Positions 7,090 to 13,857 of a stretch of 13,868 nt of DNA are shown here, in pieces. The translations under genes and the position numbers were made by a program. Positions within the stretch are counted from its first letter, which is position 1. Every line of letters begins with the position of its first letter. The notes under the pieces were generated by a model. The model ran no database searches, was not told the DNA's origin, and was given only the letters and a program-made list of their open reading frames with translations. Source of the DNA: Oscillospiraceae bacterium (GTDB lineage Bacteria; Bacillota; Clostridia; Oscillospirales; Oscillospiraceae); the NCBI GenBank assembly GCA_031288675.1, contig JAITQY010000055.1:1-13868 (forward strand), read 5' to 3'.

Positions 7090-7216
7090 GTTCACAATTT
7101 ATTTACGATTATACACAAATTTTCTCTTGACAAATCAGAAACTTTGTGCTATAATGCTTGAATAATGATTAATGACTAATATTTAATAATTAACGTCTCT
7201 CGCTTCCCGCGTCCCC
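7090..7216 (+). repeat. Dispersed intergenic repeat, copy 2 (with embedded promoter)
   Basis: Second full copy of the element at 32-158, in direct orientation and about 93% identical over the first 113 bases. It contains the same TTGACA-N17-TATAAT promoter (7127-7155) and the same four TAAT-type heptads (7167-7194). It sits in the non-coding gap between pyrE and the convergent sleB, so it is not tied to one downstream gene. Confidence 0.85.
7127..7155 (+). promoter_or_regulatory. Consensus sigma-A promoter inside repeat copy 2
   Basis: TTGACA at 7127-7132, a 17-base spacer identical to copy 1, and TATAAT at 7150-7155. It points rightward with no sense-strand gene ahead; transcripts would cross the heptad tract and enter sleB from its 3' end as antisense RNA. 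Confidence 0.7.
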
Positions 7217-7217
7217 T

Positions 7218-7385
7218 GTCTACTCACGACTGTAGACTAATGACTATCTCCCGTTTTCGTAGGGGCGAGCATCGCTCGCCCGCCGTTACCCTCGTCCACT
7301 GATGACTGTCTACTGTTGACTTCCGACTATCTCTCGTCCACTGTCTACTGTCGACTATTGACTGCCGACTGTCCTGCTGCCGACT
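7218..7385 (+). repeat. Degenerate heptanucleotide tract (NNNNACT units)
   Basis: Most of this stretch divides into 7-base units ending in ACT. Four are at 7218-7245 (GTCTACT, CACGACT, GTAGACT, AATGACT), five at 7294-7328 and five at 7336-7370, with a last GCCGACT at 7379-7385. Short interruptions such as ATCTC and ATCTCTC separate the runs. The first run has the same unit order as tracts at 237 and 11133. It ends 3 bases before the sleB stop codon. The 7-base step and the absence of unique spacers exclude a CRISPR array. Confidence 0.75.
7263..7281. repeat. Perfect GC-rich palindrome within the heptad region
   Basis: GGGCGAGC (7263-7270), loop ATC, GCTCGCCC (7274-7281): an 8-base perfect stem between two heptad runs. 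It is preceded by GTAG, and no T-tract follows. It looks like a separate short palindromic repeat unit inserted in, or forming part of, the element. Confidence 0.6.
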
Positions 7386-7388
7386 AAC

Positions 7389-8093
7389 TTAACTGCAAAA
7401 GCGGTGTTTTCCTATTACCAGCAAAAGCGGGCGCGACCATATCCACTTGTTGGTTGCCGTTACAGGATTGAAATAGTATATAGCTCCGCCGCTTGGATCC
7501 CAGCCGTTAAGCGCATCGCGAGCCGCTTTGTAGGCGCTGTCAGCGACAGCCTCGTTGAACTGACCGTCGTCAAGACAGCTAAAAGCGCCGGGCTGATAGA
7601 TAACGCCGCTCATCGAATTGGGGAATGACGGGTGCTTTACACGGTTAAGCACTACCGCGCCTACCGCAACTTGACCTTGATACGGCTCTCCGCGCGCCTC
7701 AGCTGAAATCAGACGCGCAAGAAGATTAACCTGACTGCTTTGGTTGCTGCCGCCGTCGCCATACATACTTTCCGCCGCTTTAGTTACGTCGATACCGATT
7801 GCTTTTAGTGTAGCGTTACCCGCGATTCCGTCGGCGGTTAGTCCGCTTTTCTTCTGGAACGCTTTTACGGCGGACGCTGTTCCCGTACCGTAAATGCCAT
7901 CTACCGTTCCGCTGTAGTAACCCCATTCTTTCAGTTTAGTCTGTATTTCCCGAACCGTATCGCCGCTGGAACCCTGACGAAACGCCACCGCGTCTGCCGA
8001 GCTCAGGTCTATGTCCTGCGCAAACAGGATGATTGAGATGTTCAGAATAAAAATAATTGCTATAGCTAAGCAAAATTTACGTTTTGTTCTCAT
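7389..8093 (-). CDS. sleB: Spore cortex-lytic enzyme SleB
   Basis: SleB is a lytic transglycosylase that is stored inactive in the spore and degrades cortex peptidoglycan at germination. The 234-residue protein has a hydrophobic signal or anchor segment (about residues 7-25) and a PG_binding_1 domain (about 38-98: SSGDTVREIQTKL, DGIYGTGTASAVKAFQ, LTADGIAG). After a short linker comes the Hydrolase_2 catalytic domain (121-234), with LLARLISAEARGE placing the catalytic glutamate at Glu132, and the conserved end TNKWIWSRP and IGKHRFC. The gene is therefore complete. The ATG has GAGG (8105-8108) 11 bases upstream. The usual partner gene ypeB is not adjacent. I found no convincing sigma-G promoter upstream. 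Confidence 0.93.
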   Translation of the reverse strand: MRTKRKFCLAIAIIFILNISIILFAQDIDLSSADAVAFRQGSSGDTVREIQTKLKEWGYYSGTVDGIYGTGTASAVKAFQKKSGLTADGIAGNATLKAIGIDVTKAAESMYGDGGSNQSSQVNLLARLISAEARGEPYQGQVAVGAVVLNRVKHPSFPNSMSGVIYQPGAFSCLDDGQFNEAVADSAYKAARDALNGWDPSGGAIYYFNPVTATNKWIWSRPLLLVIGKHRFCS

Positions 8094-8110
8094 TTTTCGT
8101 GTTTCCTCGC

Positions 8111-8139
8111 TTGACAGTAATATAAAGTTAGTTTATAAT
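8111..8139 (+). promoter_or_regulatory. Consensus sigma-A promoter for the AI-2E permease gene
   Basis: TTGACA at 8111-8116, a 17-base spacer, and TATAAT at 8134-8139 match the consensus perfectly. Predicted start is near 8146, giving a leader of about 67 bases. The -35 overlaps the leader of the divergent sleB gene. Confidence 0.75.
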
Positions 8140-8164
8140 ATTATAGCGTAAAGTTACAGGTAAA

Positions 8165-8181
8165 CAGAACCGCCGGTTCTG
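8165..8181. promoter_or_regulatory. Small hairpin in the permease leader
   Basis: CAGAACC (8165-8171), loop GCC, GGTTCTG (8175-8181) form a perfect 7-base stem within the predicted 5' leader of the permease mRNA, about 20 bases before its ribosome site (GAGG at 8202-8205). Function unknown; it may equally act as a protein-binding site in the sleB/permease intergenic region. Confidence 0.4.
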
Positions 8182-8212
8182 AGAGTTGACAATGATATTT
8201 TGAGGTAAATAA

Positions 8213-9412
8213 ATGAAATTTAATCGTGACAATAAATACCTGTTATGGGGAATAACGGCATTCTGTGTTATTGCGGCGTCAATGATGTTCTTCCTGTTGG
8301 TCACAGGATGGGACAGCATGTCCGGTATATTTACCGCTATAGGACAGACGCTGAGCCCTATCGTTATCGGCATTGTGATCGCGTATTTGCTGTCACCGAT
8401 TTTGGATTTGTTAGAGAACTTATTTTTGCGCAGAATATCCACACGCCTGTTCGGCAAAAACGGGAAAAAAGCGGCTACTTTTTCACGCACTATTGCGACA
8501 ATTTTATCAATCCTGATTTTCATCCTCTTCTTTGCCGGATTGATTATGCTCGTTATCCCGAAACTGGTCAGCAGCGCGGAAAAGCTCGTCGCTAACTTAG
8601 ACCGTTATATTACCATCGCACGCGACTGGGTCAATGACTTCTTCAGCGCGGACAGTGAAATAGAAAGCGCGGCGGATAGCATACTAAGCTCTGTGATCAA
8701 GGCGGCGGGAGAATGGGTAGAAAGCACGGTTATCGCCCGCAGCGAATCAATAGTTATAAGCGTTGGCTCCGGCGTTTTAGGCTTTGCACGCGCACTGATC
8801 AACTTCCTTATAGGCATGATTACTTCGGTATATCTGCTGTACAATAAAGAGGGATTTCAAAGCCAAATCAAGAAGCTGCTTACCGCTGTACTGCCTCAAT
8901 CTGTTAACACACGCGTACTTAATATATCGCGGGAGATACACCATGTATTCGGCGGATTTCTTATAGGCAAAATCGTCGCGTCCCTGATTGTGGGAGTAGT
9001 CACGGCAATATTTATGTCGGCTACCAATATGCCCTATTCCGCGCTGATAAGCGTTTTAGTTGCCGTAACGAACGTTATTCCGTTCGTCGGACCTTTCATC
9101 GGTGCGGTTCCGTCCGCGTTTTTAATAGCTTTGGAAAATCCCGTGCAATGTGTGGTTTTTGTGATTTTTATCTTCATTTTACAGCAGTTGGACGGCAATA
9201 TTTTAAGCGCGAAGATACTCGGCGCGACCACAGGGCTGAGCGGTTTTTGGGTAATATTCTCTATCCTCATCGGCGGCGCTCTTTTCGGGTTTATGGGAAT
9301 GCTCATAGGCGTTCCGGTGTTCGCCGTTATTTATCACTCGCTAAGGCGCGCTGTAAACCGCCGCGTTGAGAGCAAAAAAGCTAAAGCGGAAGACCGCCCT
9401 CCGGGCATCTAA
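8213..9412 (+). CDS. AI-2E transporter family permease
   Basis: Polytopic inner membrane protein of the AI-2E transporter (formerly UPF0118/DUF20) family, whose members include a proposed autoinducer-2 exporter and sodium-proton antiporters, so the cargo cannot be fixed. The 399-residue protein shows about eight membrane segments: roughly residues 12-30, 45-65, 95-116, 185-210, 245-270, 276-307, 311-326 and 345-378. A hydrophilic loop lies between the third and fourth (117-184). The family signature VTNVIPFVGPFIGAVP (residues 285-300) and the C-terminal GGALFGFMGMLIGVPVFAVI are clear. The C-terminal tail is charged. GAGG sits 7 bases before the ATG. The mscL gene follows after 52 bases and may be co-transcribed. 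Confidence 0.88.
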   Translation: MKFNRDNKYLLWGITAFCVIAASMMFFLLVTGWDSMSGIFTAIGQTLSPIVIGIVIAYLLSPILDLLENLFLRRISTRLFGKNGKKAATFSRTIATILSILIFILFFAGLIMLVIPKLVSSAEKLVANLDRYITIARDWVNDFFSADSEIESAADSILSSVIKAAGEWVESTVIARSESIVISVGSGVLGFARALINFLIGMITSVYLLYNKEGFQSQIKKLLTAVLPQSVNTRVLNISREIHHVFGGFLIGKIVASLIVGVVTAIFMSATNMPYSALISVLVAVTNVIPFVGPFIGAVPSAFLIALENPVQCVVFVIFIFILQQLDGNILSAKILGATTGLSGFWVIFSILIGGALFGFMGMLIGVPVFAVIYHSLRRAVNRRVESKKAKAEDRPPGI

Positions 9413-9464
9413 CAACGGAACATTTATTACCGGCGTAATCTTATGGCAGTAAGGAGAACCCCCG

Positions 9465-9869
9465 ATGAAAAAATTTTTCACAGAGTTTAAGGCGTTTGCA
9501 CTTAGGGGGAACGTTATTGACCTTGCTATGGCGGTGATAATCGGCGCCGCGTTTCAGGGAATCGTTGCGTCGCTGACGGAGAATATCCTGTCACCGGTAC
9601 TCGGGCTGTTAGTCAGCGAGAACTTTGACGCGCTGAGTGTGACGTTCTTTGGGGTGACGCTTAAATACGGCGCATTTATCACAAGCGTGATAAATTTCGT
9701 GATTATGGCGTTTGTGATTTTCCTGCTGATGAAGCTGATAAAAGCTATCTCCGGAGCAAAGAAGCCGGAGGTCGAAACGTCTCCGGCGACTAAAATGTGT
9801 CCCTACTGCCGGACTTCCATAGACCCGTCGGCTACGCGCTGTCCGCATTGCACGTCGGTGTTGGAATAA
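9465..9869 (+). CDS. mscL: Large-conductance mechanosensitive channel with C-terminal zinc ribbon
   Basis: MscL forms a homopentameric pore that opens under membrane tension and releases solutes on hypo-osmotic shock. The 134-residue protein begins with the amphipathic helix and the signature FKAFALRGNVIDLAMAVIIGAAF (first membrane helix about residues 15-45). It has a short periplasmic loop (50-70, FFGVTLKYGAF) and a second membrane helix (about 71-96). Beyond a linker, the usual C-terminal helix is replaced by CPYC (Cys112, Cys115) and CPHC (Cys126, Cys129), a zinc-ribbon pair separated by ten residues. AAGGAG at 9451-9456 precedes the ATG. The HD-domain pseudogene begins 12 bases after the stop. 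Confidence 0.93.
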   Translation: MKKFFTEFKAFALRGNVIDLAMAVIIGAAFQGIVASLTENILSPVLGLLVSENFDALSVTFFGVTLKYGAFITSVINFVIMAFVIFLLMKLIKAISGAKKPEVETSPATKMCPYCRTSIDPSATRCPHCTSVLE

Positions 9870-9881
9870 AAGGAGAAAAAT

Positions 9882-11063
9882 ATGAGCCCAAACGAGAAAA
9901 ACAATTTATATGAAAGTTTCAAGAATCTTCCATCGCCTATTTACTACGGAAATGATCAAGCCAAACCTACGGAACTTAAACGTTTGTTGAGTAACTTCCT
10001 TGACTGCCCTTCTCCGGGAAAGGCATATGATTTTATCGAGGAATACTTTGTTGCCGTAAGAAAAGGAGCTGTTTTTCATGATGATAAAATACCATTTAAC
10101 CGTGATGATAAAAAACATATCCACACTGTTTCACTATATCTTTTAGGCGTATGTATTCAAGAGGTTGTAGAACCAAAACTTCAAAAATTTGCAAAGAAAA
10201 TTTACAAACCAGATAAAGTACCAAAGCTCGAATTTATGTATGGTTTCTTACTTCGCTGTTTCATGATATGGGTAACGGTATGGAGAATAAAAAAGACTAT
10301 ATTCTACTTGAGAAAAATAAAGCACTACAGTATTATCAAAATTATTATCAAATATGTGACGACCCTTTTGATTACATAAAAGAAAATGAGACTTACTTAA
10401 AAGGACGGAATCACCGCGAGTTGATATTAGAGCCTTATGATAAGATTATCGAATCCTATTTTTTTTACCGTAAAGATTACTTCCATCGTATAGATCACGG
10501 GATAATCGCAGGTTATTTATTTTTTGATAGATTGAAAAAAAATTACAAAGAGGCGTGGGATAAGCTTAATGGAAGCGGAGTTGAACATGACTATATATTT
10601 GATAGGTTTGATTATAAGGGTTTAGTATGGAGCAAAGAACTTTTATTATGGTTTGCCTATATCTCGCAGAACATTATGGCACATAATATTTGGAAATCCG
10701 AAAGCGATGAAGATGACAAGAAATATGAAGCTTATAGTTTGGAAGATCTGACACGGGAGAAGTTTCAATCTATTTGTATTGATAAGTCCCCGTTATTGTT
10801 TTTCTTATGCCTACTTGATACTATAAGAACCGACAAAACGATTTACCGACGATACTCCAAAAGATGTATGGGAAAATATAGACATAACATATTGCAAAGG
10901 CACAAACGAAATAACAATTAAGCCAATAGAAACACTAATGAATATGAAGCATTATAATGAATGGCTTATAAATATATGCACAATTCCGCAGTGGTTAAAC
11001 TCTAAGATAACAATTGAGTACGGGAGCGATAAGCATACTGTTATAAAAATTGCTATCTTATAA
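9882..11063 (+). pseudogene. HD-domain protein gene disrupted by two compensating one-base shifts
   Basis: Three consecutive frames join into one 393-residue protein. Frame one runs from ATG 9882 to about 10241, ending in KLEFMY. After a one-base loss near 10239-10243 the second frame continues WFLTSLFHDMGNG and runs to about 10825. After a one-base gain in the TAA at 10824-10826 the first frame resumes (EPTKRF, DTPKDVWENIDI) to the TAA at 11061. Expected HD metal ligands are spread over the pieces: His79 or His81 in HIHTVSLYLLG, the HD of LFHDMG (128-129), RIDHGIIAG, AHNIW and the Asp of LCLLDTIEP. The gene has a good AAGGAGA site but is visibly AT-richer than its neighbours, suggesting acquisition. 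HD proteins are usually metal-dependent phosphohydrolases; the substrate is unknown. Sequencing error is a possible alternative, though neither site is a long homopolymer. Confidence 0.8.
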
Positions 11064-11104
11064 TGTAAAAAATGTCACTGTAGGTTACAATAAGGAAACG
11101 TCCA

Positions 11105-11168
11105 GAATGATTAACGTTCCTCGTTTTCCACTGTCCACTCACGACTATGGGCTAATGTCTATCTCGTC
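11105..11168 (+). repeat. Partial third copy of the dispersed repeat plus heptads
   Basis: GAATGATTAACG, then CTCGTTTTCC (to 11129), match 127-150 of copy 1 closely. Next come heptads GTCCACT, CACGACT, ATGGGCT and AATGTCT (11133-11160), in the order seen at 237 and 7218, then ATCTCGTC. The promoter half is absent. In this gap (11064-11243) there is also a weak hairpin, AGGAAACGT (11093-11101) with ACGTTCCT (11114-11121). I see no gene there on either strand. Confidence 0.7.
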
Positions 11169-11243
11169 ATTGACAATGAGTAAAAAATTTCTGCTGCATT
11201 ATATCACAAAATTATTAAGATTTCAACAAACAGTTTTTAATAA

Positions 11244-11372
11244 TTATTTTTCTTTACAGTCGTCACAGTGCGGACAGCCTGCACAGTCTCCCTTTCGCTT
11301 ACGAATAATTATCGCTGCAATAACCGCCGCGATAACTGTGAATATTCCTACCGTTAACAAAACCGAACCCAT
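11244..11372 (-). CDS. FeoB-associated Cys-rich membrane protein
   Basis: A 42-residue protein: an N-terminal membrane helix (about residues 3-23), a basic RKRKGD turn, then a cysteine cluster CAGCPHCDDC (Cys30, Cys33, Cys36, Cys39) and a lysine-rich end. This matches the small FeoB-associated Cys-rich membrane protein family found just after feoB in Firmicutes, thought to support ferrous iron uptake; its mechanism is not settled. The ATG lies 3 bases after the feoB stop, and AAGGA overlapping the end of feoB serves as ribosome site. It is the last gene of the iron operon, and no terminator hairpin is obvious downstream. Confidence 0.88.
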   Translation of the reverse strand: MGSVLLTVGIFTVIAAVIAAIIIRKRKGDCAGCPHCDDCKEK

Positions 11373-11375
11373 AAT

Positions 11376-13367
11376 CTATCCTTCGAATATCAGCGAACCT
11401 ATCAACCGCACCACCAGCGCAACTATGTAAGCGAAACTGCACTGATAGGCTATCGCTATCCAAAACCACCGCGCGTTGTTCATCTCCCGCCGTATCGCGC
11501 CTACCGCCGCCATACACGGCATACACAGCAGGTTGAACACAAGAAAAGCATACGCAATCACCGGAGTAAACGCCGCGGATATTCCTGAGCCTCCGCCGTA
11601 AATAACGCCAAGCGTCGCGACGATATTCTCTTTGGCTATCAGACCGGTAAAGACGGACACGGTCGCCTGCCATGTTCCGAACCCCAGCGGAATGAACAGC
11701 CAGCTAAGCATTCTGCCTACTGTCGCAAGCAACCCGAAGCGCAGGTCGCTAACCATTTGGAACCTGCCGTTTACAAAGCCGAAATTGGACAGAAACCATA
11801 CCGCAACGGAGCTTATTAAAATTATTGTACCCGCTTTTTTTATGAAACTCCAGCCGTTATGCCACGTCTCACGCAGAAGCGCACTGAGCGTCGGCATATG
11901 ATAGTTAGGCAGCTCCATAATGAACGGAGTACTGTGCCGCCTGAACCACTTAAACTGCTGAAGAATAATTCCGGAAAGGAGAATTGAAGCTATGCCTAAC
12001 AGATAGGAGCTTGCCATAACCCAGCTTCCGCCGCCAAGAGCCGCCCCCGCAAACAGCGCGATTACAGGCAGTTTAGCTCCGCAAGGCATAAACGTAGTCG
12101 TCATAATGGTAACGCGGCGTTCGCTGTCCGATTCAATCGTGCGCGATGCCATAATTCCCGGAACTCCGCAGCCTGTTCCTATAAGAAACGGGATGAACGA
12201 CTTCCCGGACAGACCGAAGCGGTGAAAAATACTATCAAGCAAATAAGCTATCCGCGCCATATATCCGCAGCCCTCAAGGAATGCGAGCATAAAAAACAGG
12301 ATAAGCATCTGCGGCACGAATCCAAGCACCGCGCCTACGCCGCCTATTATACCGTCTATAATAAGTCCGCGCTGCCATTCTGCCGCGCCTGCTGATTTTA
12401 ACCAACCGGAAACCGCATTGGGGATAAGTTCGCCAAACAGCGTTTCGTTTGTCCAATCGGTAATAAAACCTCCAAGAGTACTTACGGCTATAGCGTACAC
12501 AACAAAGATAACTGCCGCAAAAATCGGCAGCGCCAGTACGCGGTTCATTACAAAGCGGTCTATCAGTTCCGTAGGCGTCTTGCGCGTACTTTCGCGCTTA
12601 TTCAGAAACTGTTTGACTATGCGCTCAATATATGTATAGCGTCCGTTGGCGATAATGCTCTCGCTGTCATCGTCTAATTGCGCTTCGGCGTCCGCGATTA
12701 GCCGCTCAATGGCGCTGTGGTCGATATCCGGATAACGCGCTTTAACAAGCGCGTCGCGCTCAAATAATTTGACCGCGTCGAATCGCCTGTGTTCCGAGCT
12801 GTCCGGCAAAAGCGCCTCAATAACGCCGAGTGTACGCTCCGCCGCCGAATCAAATCGAACGAACTTAGGCGGCGCGTCGGATACAATCAGGGGCAGTTCC
12901 GCAGCAAGCTCCGCCGCGTGAGCAGTGTTAGTACCTTTGAGCGCGCTGATAGTTACGGCAGGATGTCCGAGTATCTCTCCAAACTTGGCGACATCAAGTT
13001 CCACGCCGCGCTTTTCGAGTATATCAAGCATATTGACGGCTAAAACCATAGGTATATCCAATTCCGCAAGCTGAGTGGAAAGATAAAGATTACGCTCAAT
13101 ATTCGTGCCGTCGATGATGTTAAGTATCGCGTCCGGTTTATCACGCAGTAAGTAATTGCGGGCTATCACTTCCTCTGAGGTATACGGCGACAGGGAGTAT
13201 ATGCCCGGCAGATCTGTAACGGAAACGGAGCTGTCAGTCTTTAATTTGCCGGTTTTCTTTTCCACCGTTACTCCAGGCCAGTTGCCGACAAACTGGTTGG
13301 AACCGGTCAGATTATTAAACAGCGTCGTCTTTCCGCTGTTAGGATTACCTGCTAAAGCGATTGTCAT
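11376..13367 (-). CDS. feoB: Ferrous iron transport protein B
   Basis: GTPase-coupled permease importing Fe(II) across the cytoplasmic membrane. The 663-residue protein is complete. The G domain has GNPNSGKTT (residues 7-15, G1), VTVEKKTG (33-40, G2 region), DLPG (52-55, G3), NMLD (112-115, G4) and SALKG (141-145, G5). A helical insertion domain spans about 165-265. The membrane part carries the two Gate motifs with conserved cysteines: GTGCGVPGIMASR (Cys400) and MPCGAKLPV (Cys429). Several further helices follow, with a short cytoplasmic end, which is typical of clostridial FeoB. Its ATG overlaps the feoA stop (ATGA). The upstream operator suggests repression when iron is plentiful. Confidence 0.96.
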   Translation of the reverse strand: MTIALAGNPNSGKTTLFNNLTGSNQFVGNWPGVTVEKKTGKLKTDSSVSVTDLPGIYSLSPYTSEEVIARNYLLRDKPDAILNIIDGTNIERNLYLSTQLAELDIPMVLAVNMLDILEKRGVELDVAKFGEILGHPAVTISALKGTNTAHAAELAAELPLIVSDAPPKFVRFDSAAERTLGVIEALLPDSSEHRRFDAVKLFERDALVKARYPDIDHSAIERLIADAEAQLDDDSESIIANGRYTYIERIVKQFLNKRESTRKTPTELIDRFVMNRVLALPIFAAVIFVVYAIAVSTLGGFITDWTNETLFGELIPNAVSGWLKSAGAAEWQRGLIIDGIIGGVGAVLGFVPQMLILFFMLAFLEGCGYMARIAYLLDSIFHRFGLSGKSFIPFLIGTGCGVPGIMASRTIESDSERRVTIMTTTFMPCGAKLPVIALFAGAALGGGSWVMASSYLLGIASILLSGIILQQFKWFRRHSTPFIMELPNYHMPTLSALLRETWHNGWSFIKKAGTIILISSVAVWFLSNFGFVNGRFQMVSDLRFGLLATVGRMLSWLFIPLGFGTWQATVSVFTGLIAKENIVATLGVIYGGGSGISAAFTPVIAYAFLVFNLLCMPCMAAVGAIRREMNNARWFWIAIAYQCSFAYIVALVVRLIGSLIFEG

Positions 13368-13597
13368 TGGTCAGTTTTCTCCACAGTTATCATTTCTGCG
13401 TCCGCACGGCGCAGTGAGAGAGTATAGCCGCGCAATTTAAGTTCTATAGGGTCGCCCAACGGAGCGCAGTTGGTTACAGTAATATCTATGCCTTTTGTAA
13501 TCCCCATATCCATAATTCTTCTGCGAACTGCACCGGCACTGTTTATTTTTGTAACGCGAACACGGGAGCCGACGGGAACATCCTTTAATGTGGTCAT
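13364..13597 (-). CDS. feoA: Ferrous iron transport protein A
   Basis: Small cytoplasmic SH3-like protein that assists FeoB. The 77-residue sequence shows the FeoA pattern: TLKDVPVGSRVRVTKI, RRRIMDMGITKGIDITV, APLGDPIELKLRGYTLSLRRADAEMI. I start at ATG 13597, which has GGAGGGG (13601-13607) 3-5 bases upstream; a TTG four codons earlier overlaps that ribosome site and is unlikely. First gene of the feo operon, coupled to feoB by a 4-base overlap. Confidence 0.93.
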   Translation of the reverse strand: MTTLKDVPVGSRVRVTKINSAGAVRRRIMDMGITKGIDITVTNCAPLGDPIELKLRGYTLSLRRADAEMITVEKTDQ

Positions 13598-13610
13598 AAA
13601 CCCCTCCAAA

Positions 13611-13644
13611 AAGTTAGTCTAATCTAACTTTAGATATAAGTTAG
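13611..13644. promoter_or_regulatory. DtxR/IdeR-like operator of the feo operon
   Basis: An inverted repeat AAGTTAG-TCTAAT-CTAACTT covers 13611-13630, and a further half site AAGTTAG lies at 13638-13644, overlapping the proposed -10. The TTAG-N-CTAA-N-CTAA core resembles operators of iron-dependent DtxR/IdeR-family repressors (TTAGGTTAGSCTAACCTAA type). The main repeat lies over the predicted transcription start, a position suited to repression. No regulator gene is in the window. Confidence 0.6.
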
Positions 13645-13666
13645 CATATAAATTTTGCGTTGTCAA
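13638..13666 (-). promoter_or_regulatory. Probable promoter of the feo operon
   Basis: On the minus strand, TTGACA (13666-13661), a 17-base spacer and TAACTT (13643-13638). The -35 is perfect but the -10 is weak and overlaps an operator half site. Predicted start is near 13631. Confidence 0.5.
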
Positions 13667-13769
13667 GCGTTTTTTGCGTTTGCGAAAAGTTTTTTTCGGA
13701 GCGTAAAAAAGTCGTGCTGACACGCACGGCATATATTCAGCATGGTAACAACCTTGTTGCTTTGTTCAC

Positions 13770-13797
13770 GTTAACAGATATTTTTATAAATGTTAAC
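13770..13797. promoter_or_regulatory. Inverted repeat upstream of the right-edge promoter
   Basis: GTTAACA (13770-13776) and TGTTAAC (13791-13797) are perfect inverted 7-mers separated by 14 AT-rich bases, about 30 bases upstream of the -35 at 13829. It may be a regulator site for the gene to the right, but no known operator is recognised. Confidence 0.35.
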
Positions 13798-13828
13798 AAA
13801 CTGGTAAAATATTAAAGCAATAACCGTA

Positions 13829-13857
13829 TTGACAATGACGTAAAAATGGTGTACAAT
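13829..13857 (+). promoter_or_regulatory. Sigma-A promoter for a gene beyond the right edge
   Basis: TTGACA at 13829-13834, a 17-base spacer, and TACAAT at 13852-13857 point rightward. Predicted start is near 13864, four bases before the window ends, so its gene is not visible. The rest of 13667-13868 is AT-rich, non-coding and divergent between this promoter and feo. Confidence 0.65.

Noticed and set aside
7218..7385. CRISPR array
   Set aside because: The periodicity is 7 bases with no unique spacers and no cas genes in the window; these are degenerate heptamers.
8094..8200. Sigma-G promoter for sleB
   Set aside because: I looked for a GMATA/CATNMTA-type pair on the minus strand. Only AT-rich near matches such as TATATTA were present, without a fitting -35.
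10268..10921. Separate 217-residue gene starting at ATG 10268
   Set aside because: Its in-frame upstream codons encode WFLTSLFHD, which continues the preceding frame's protein, and its last residues (from about 10826) are replaced by a better continuation in another frame. It is the middle of one broken gene.
11050..11430. 126-residue plus-strand frame
   Set aside because: It runs through repeat DNA and antisense to the Cys-rich gene and the feoB end, and has no motif.
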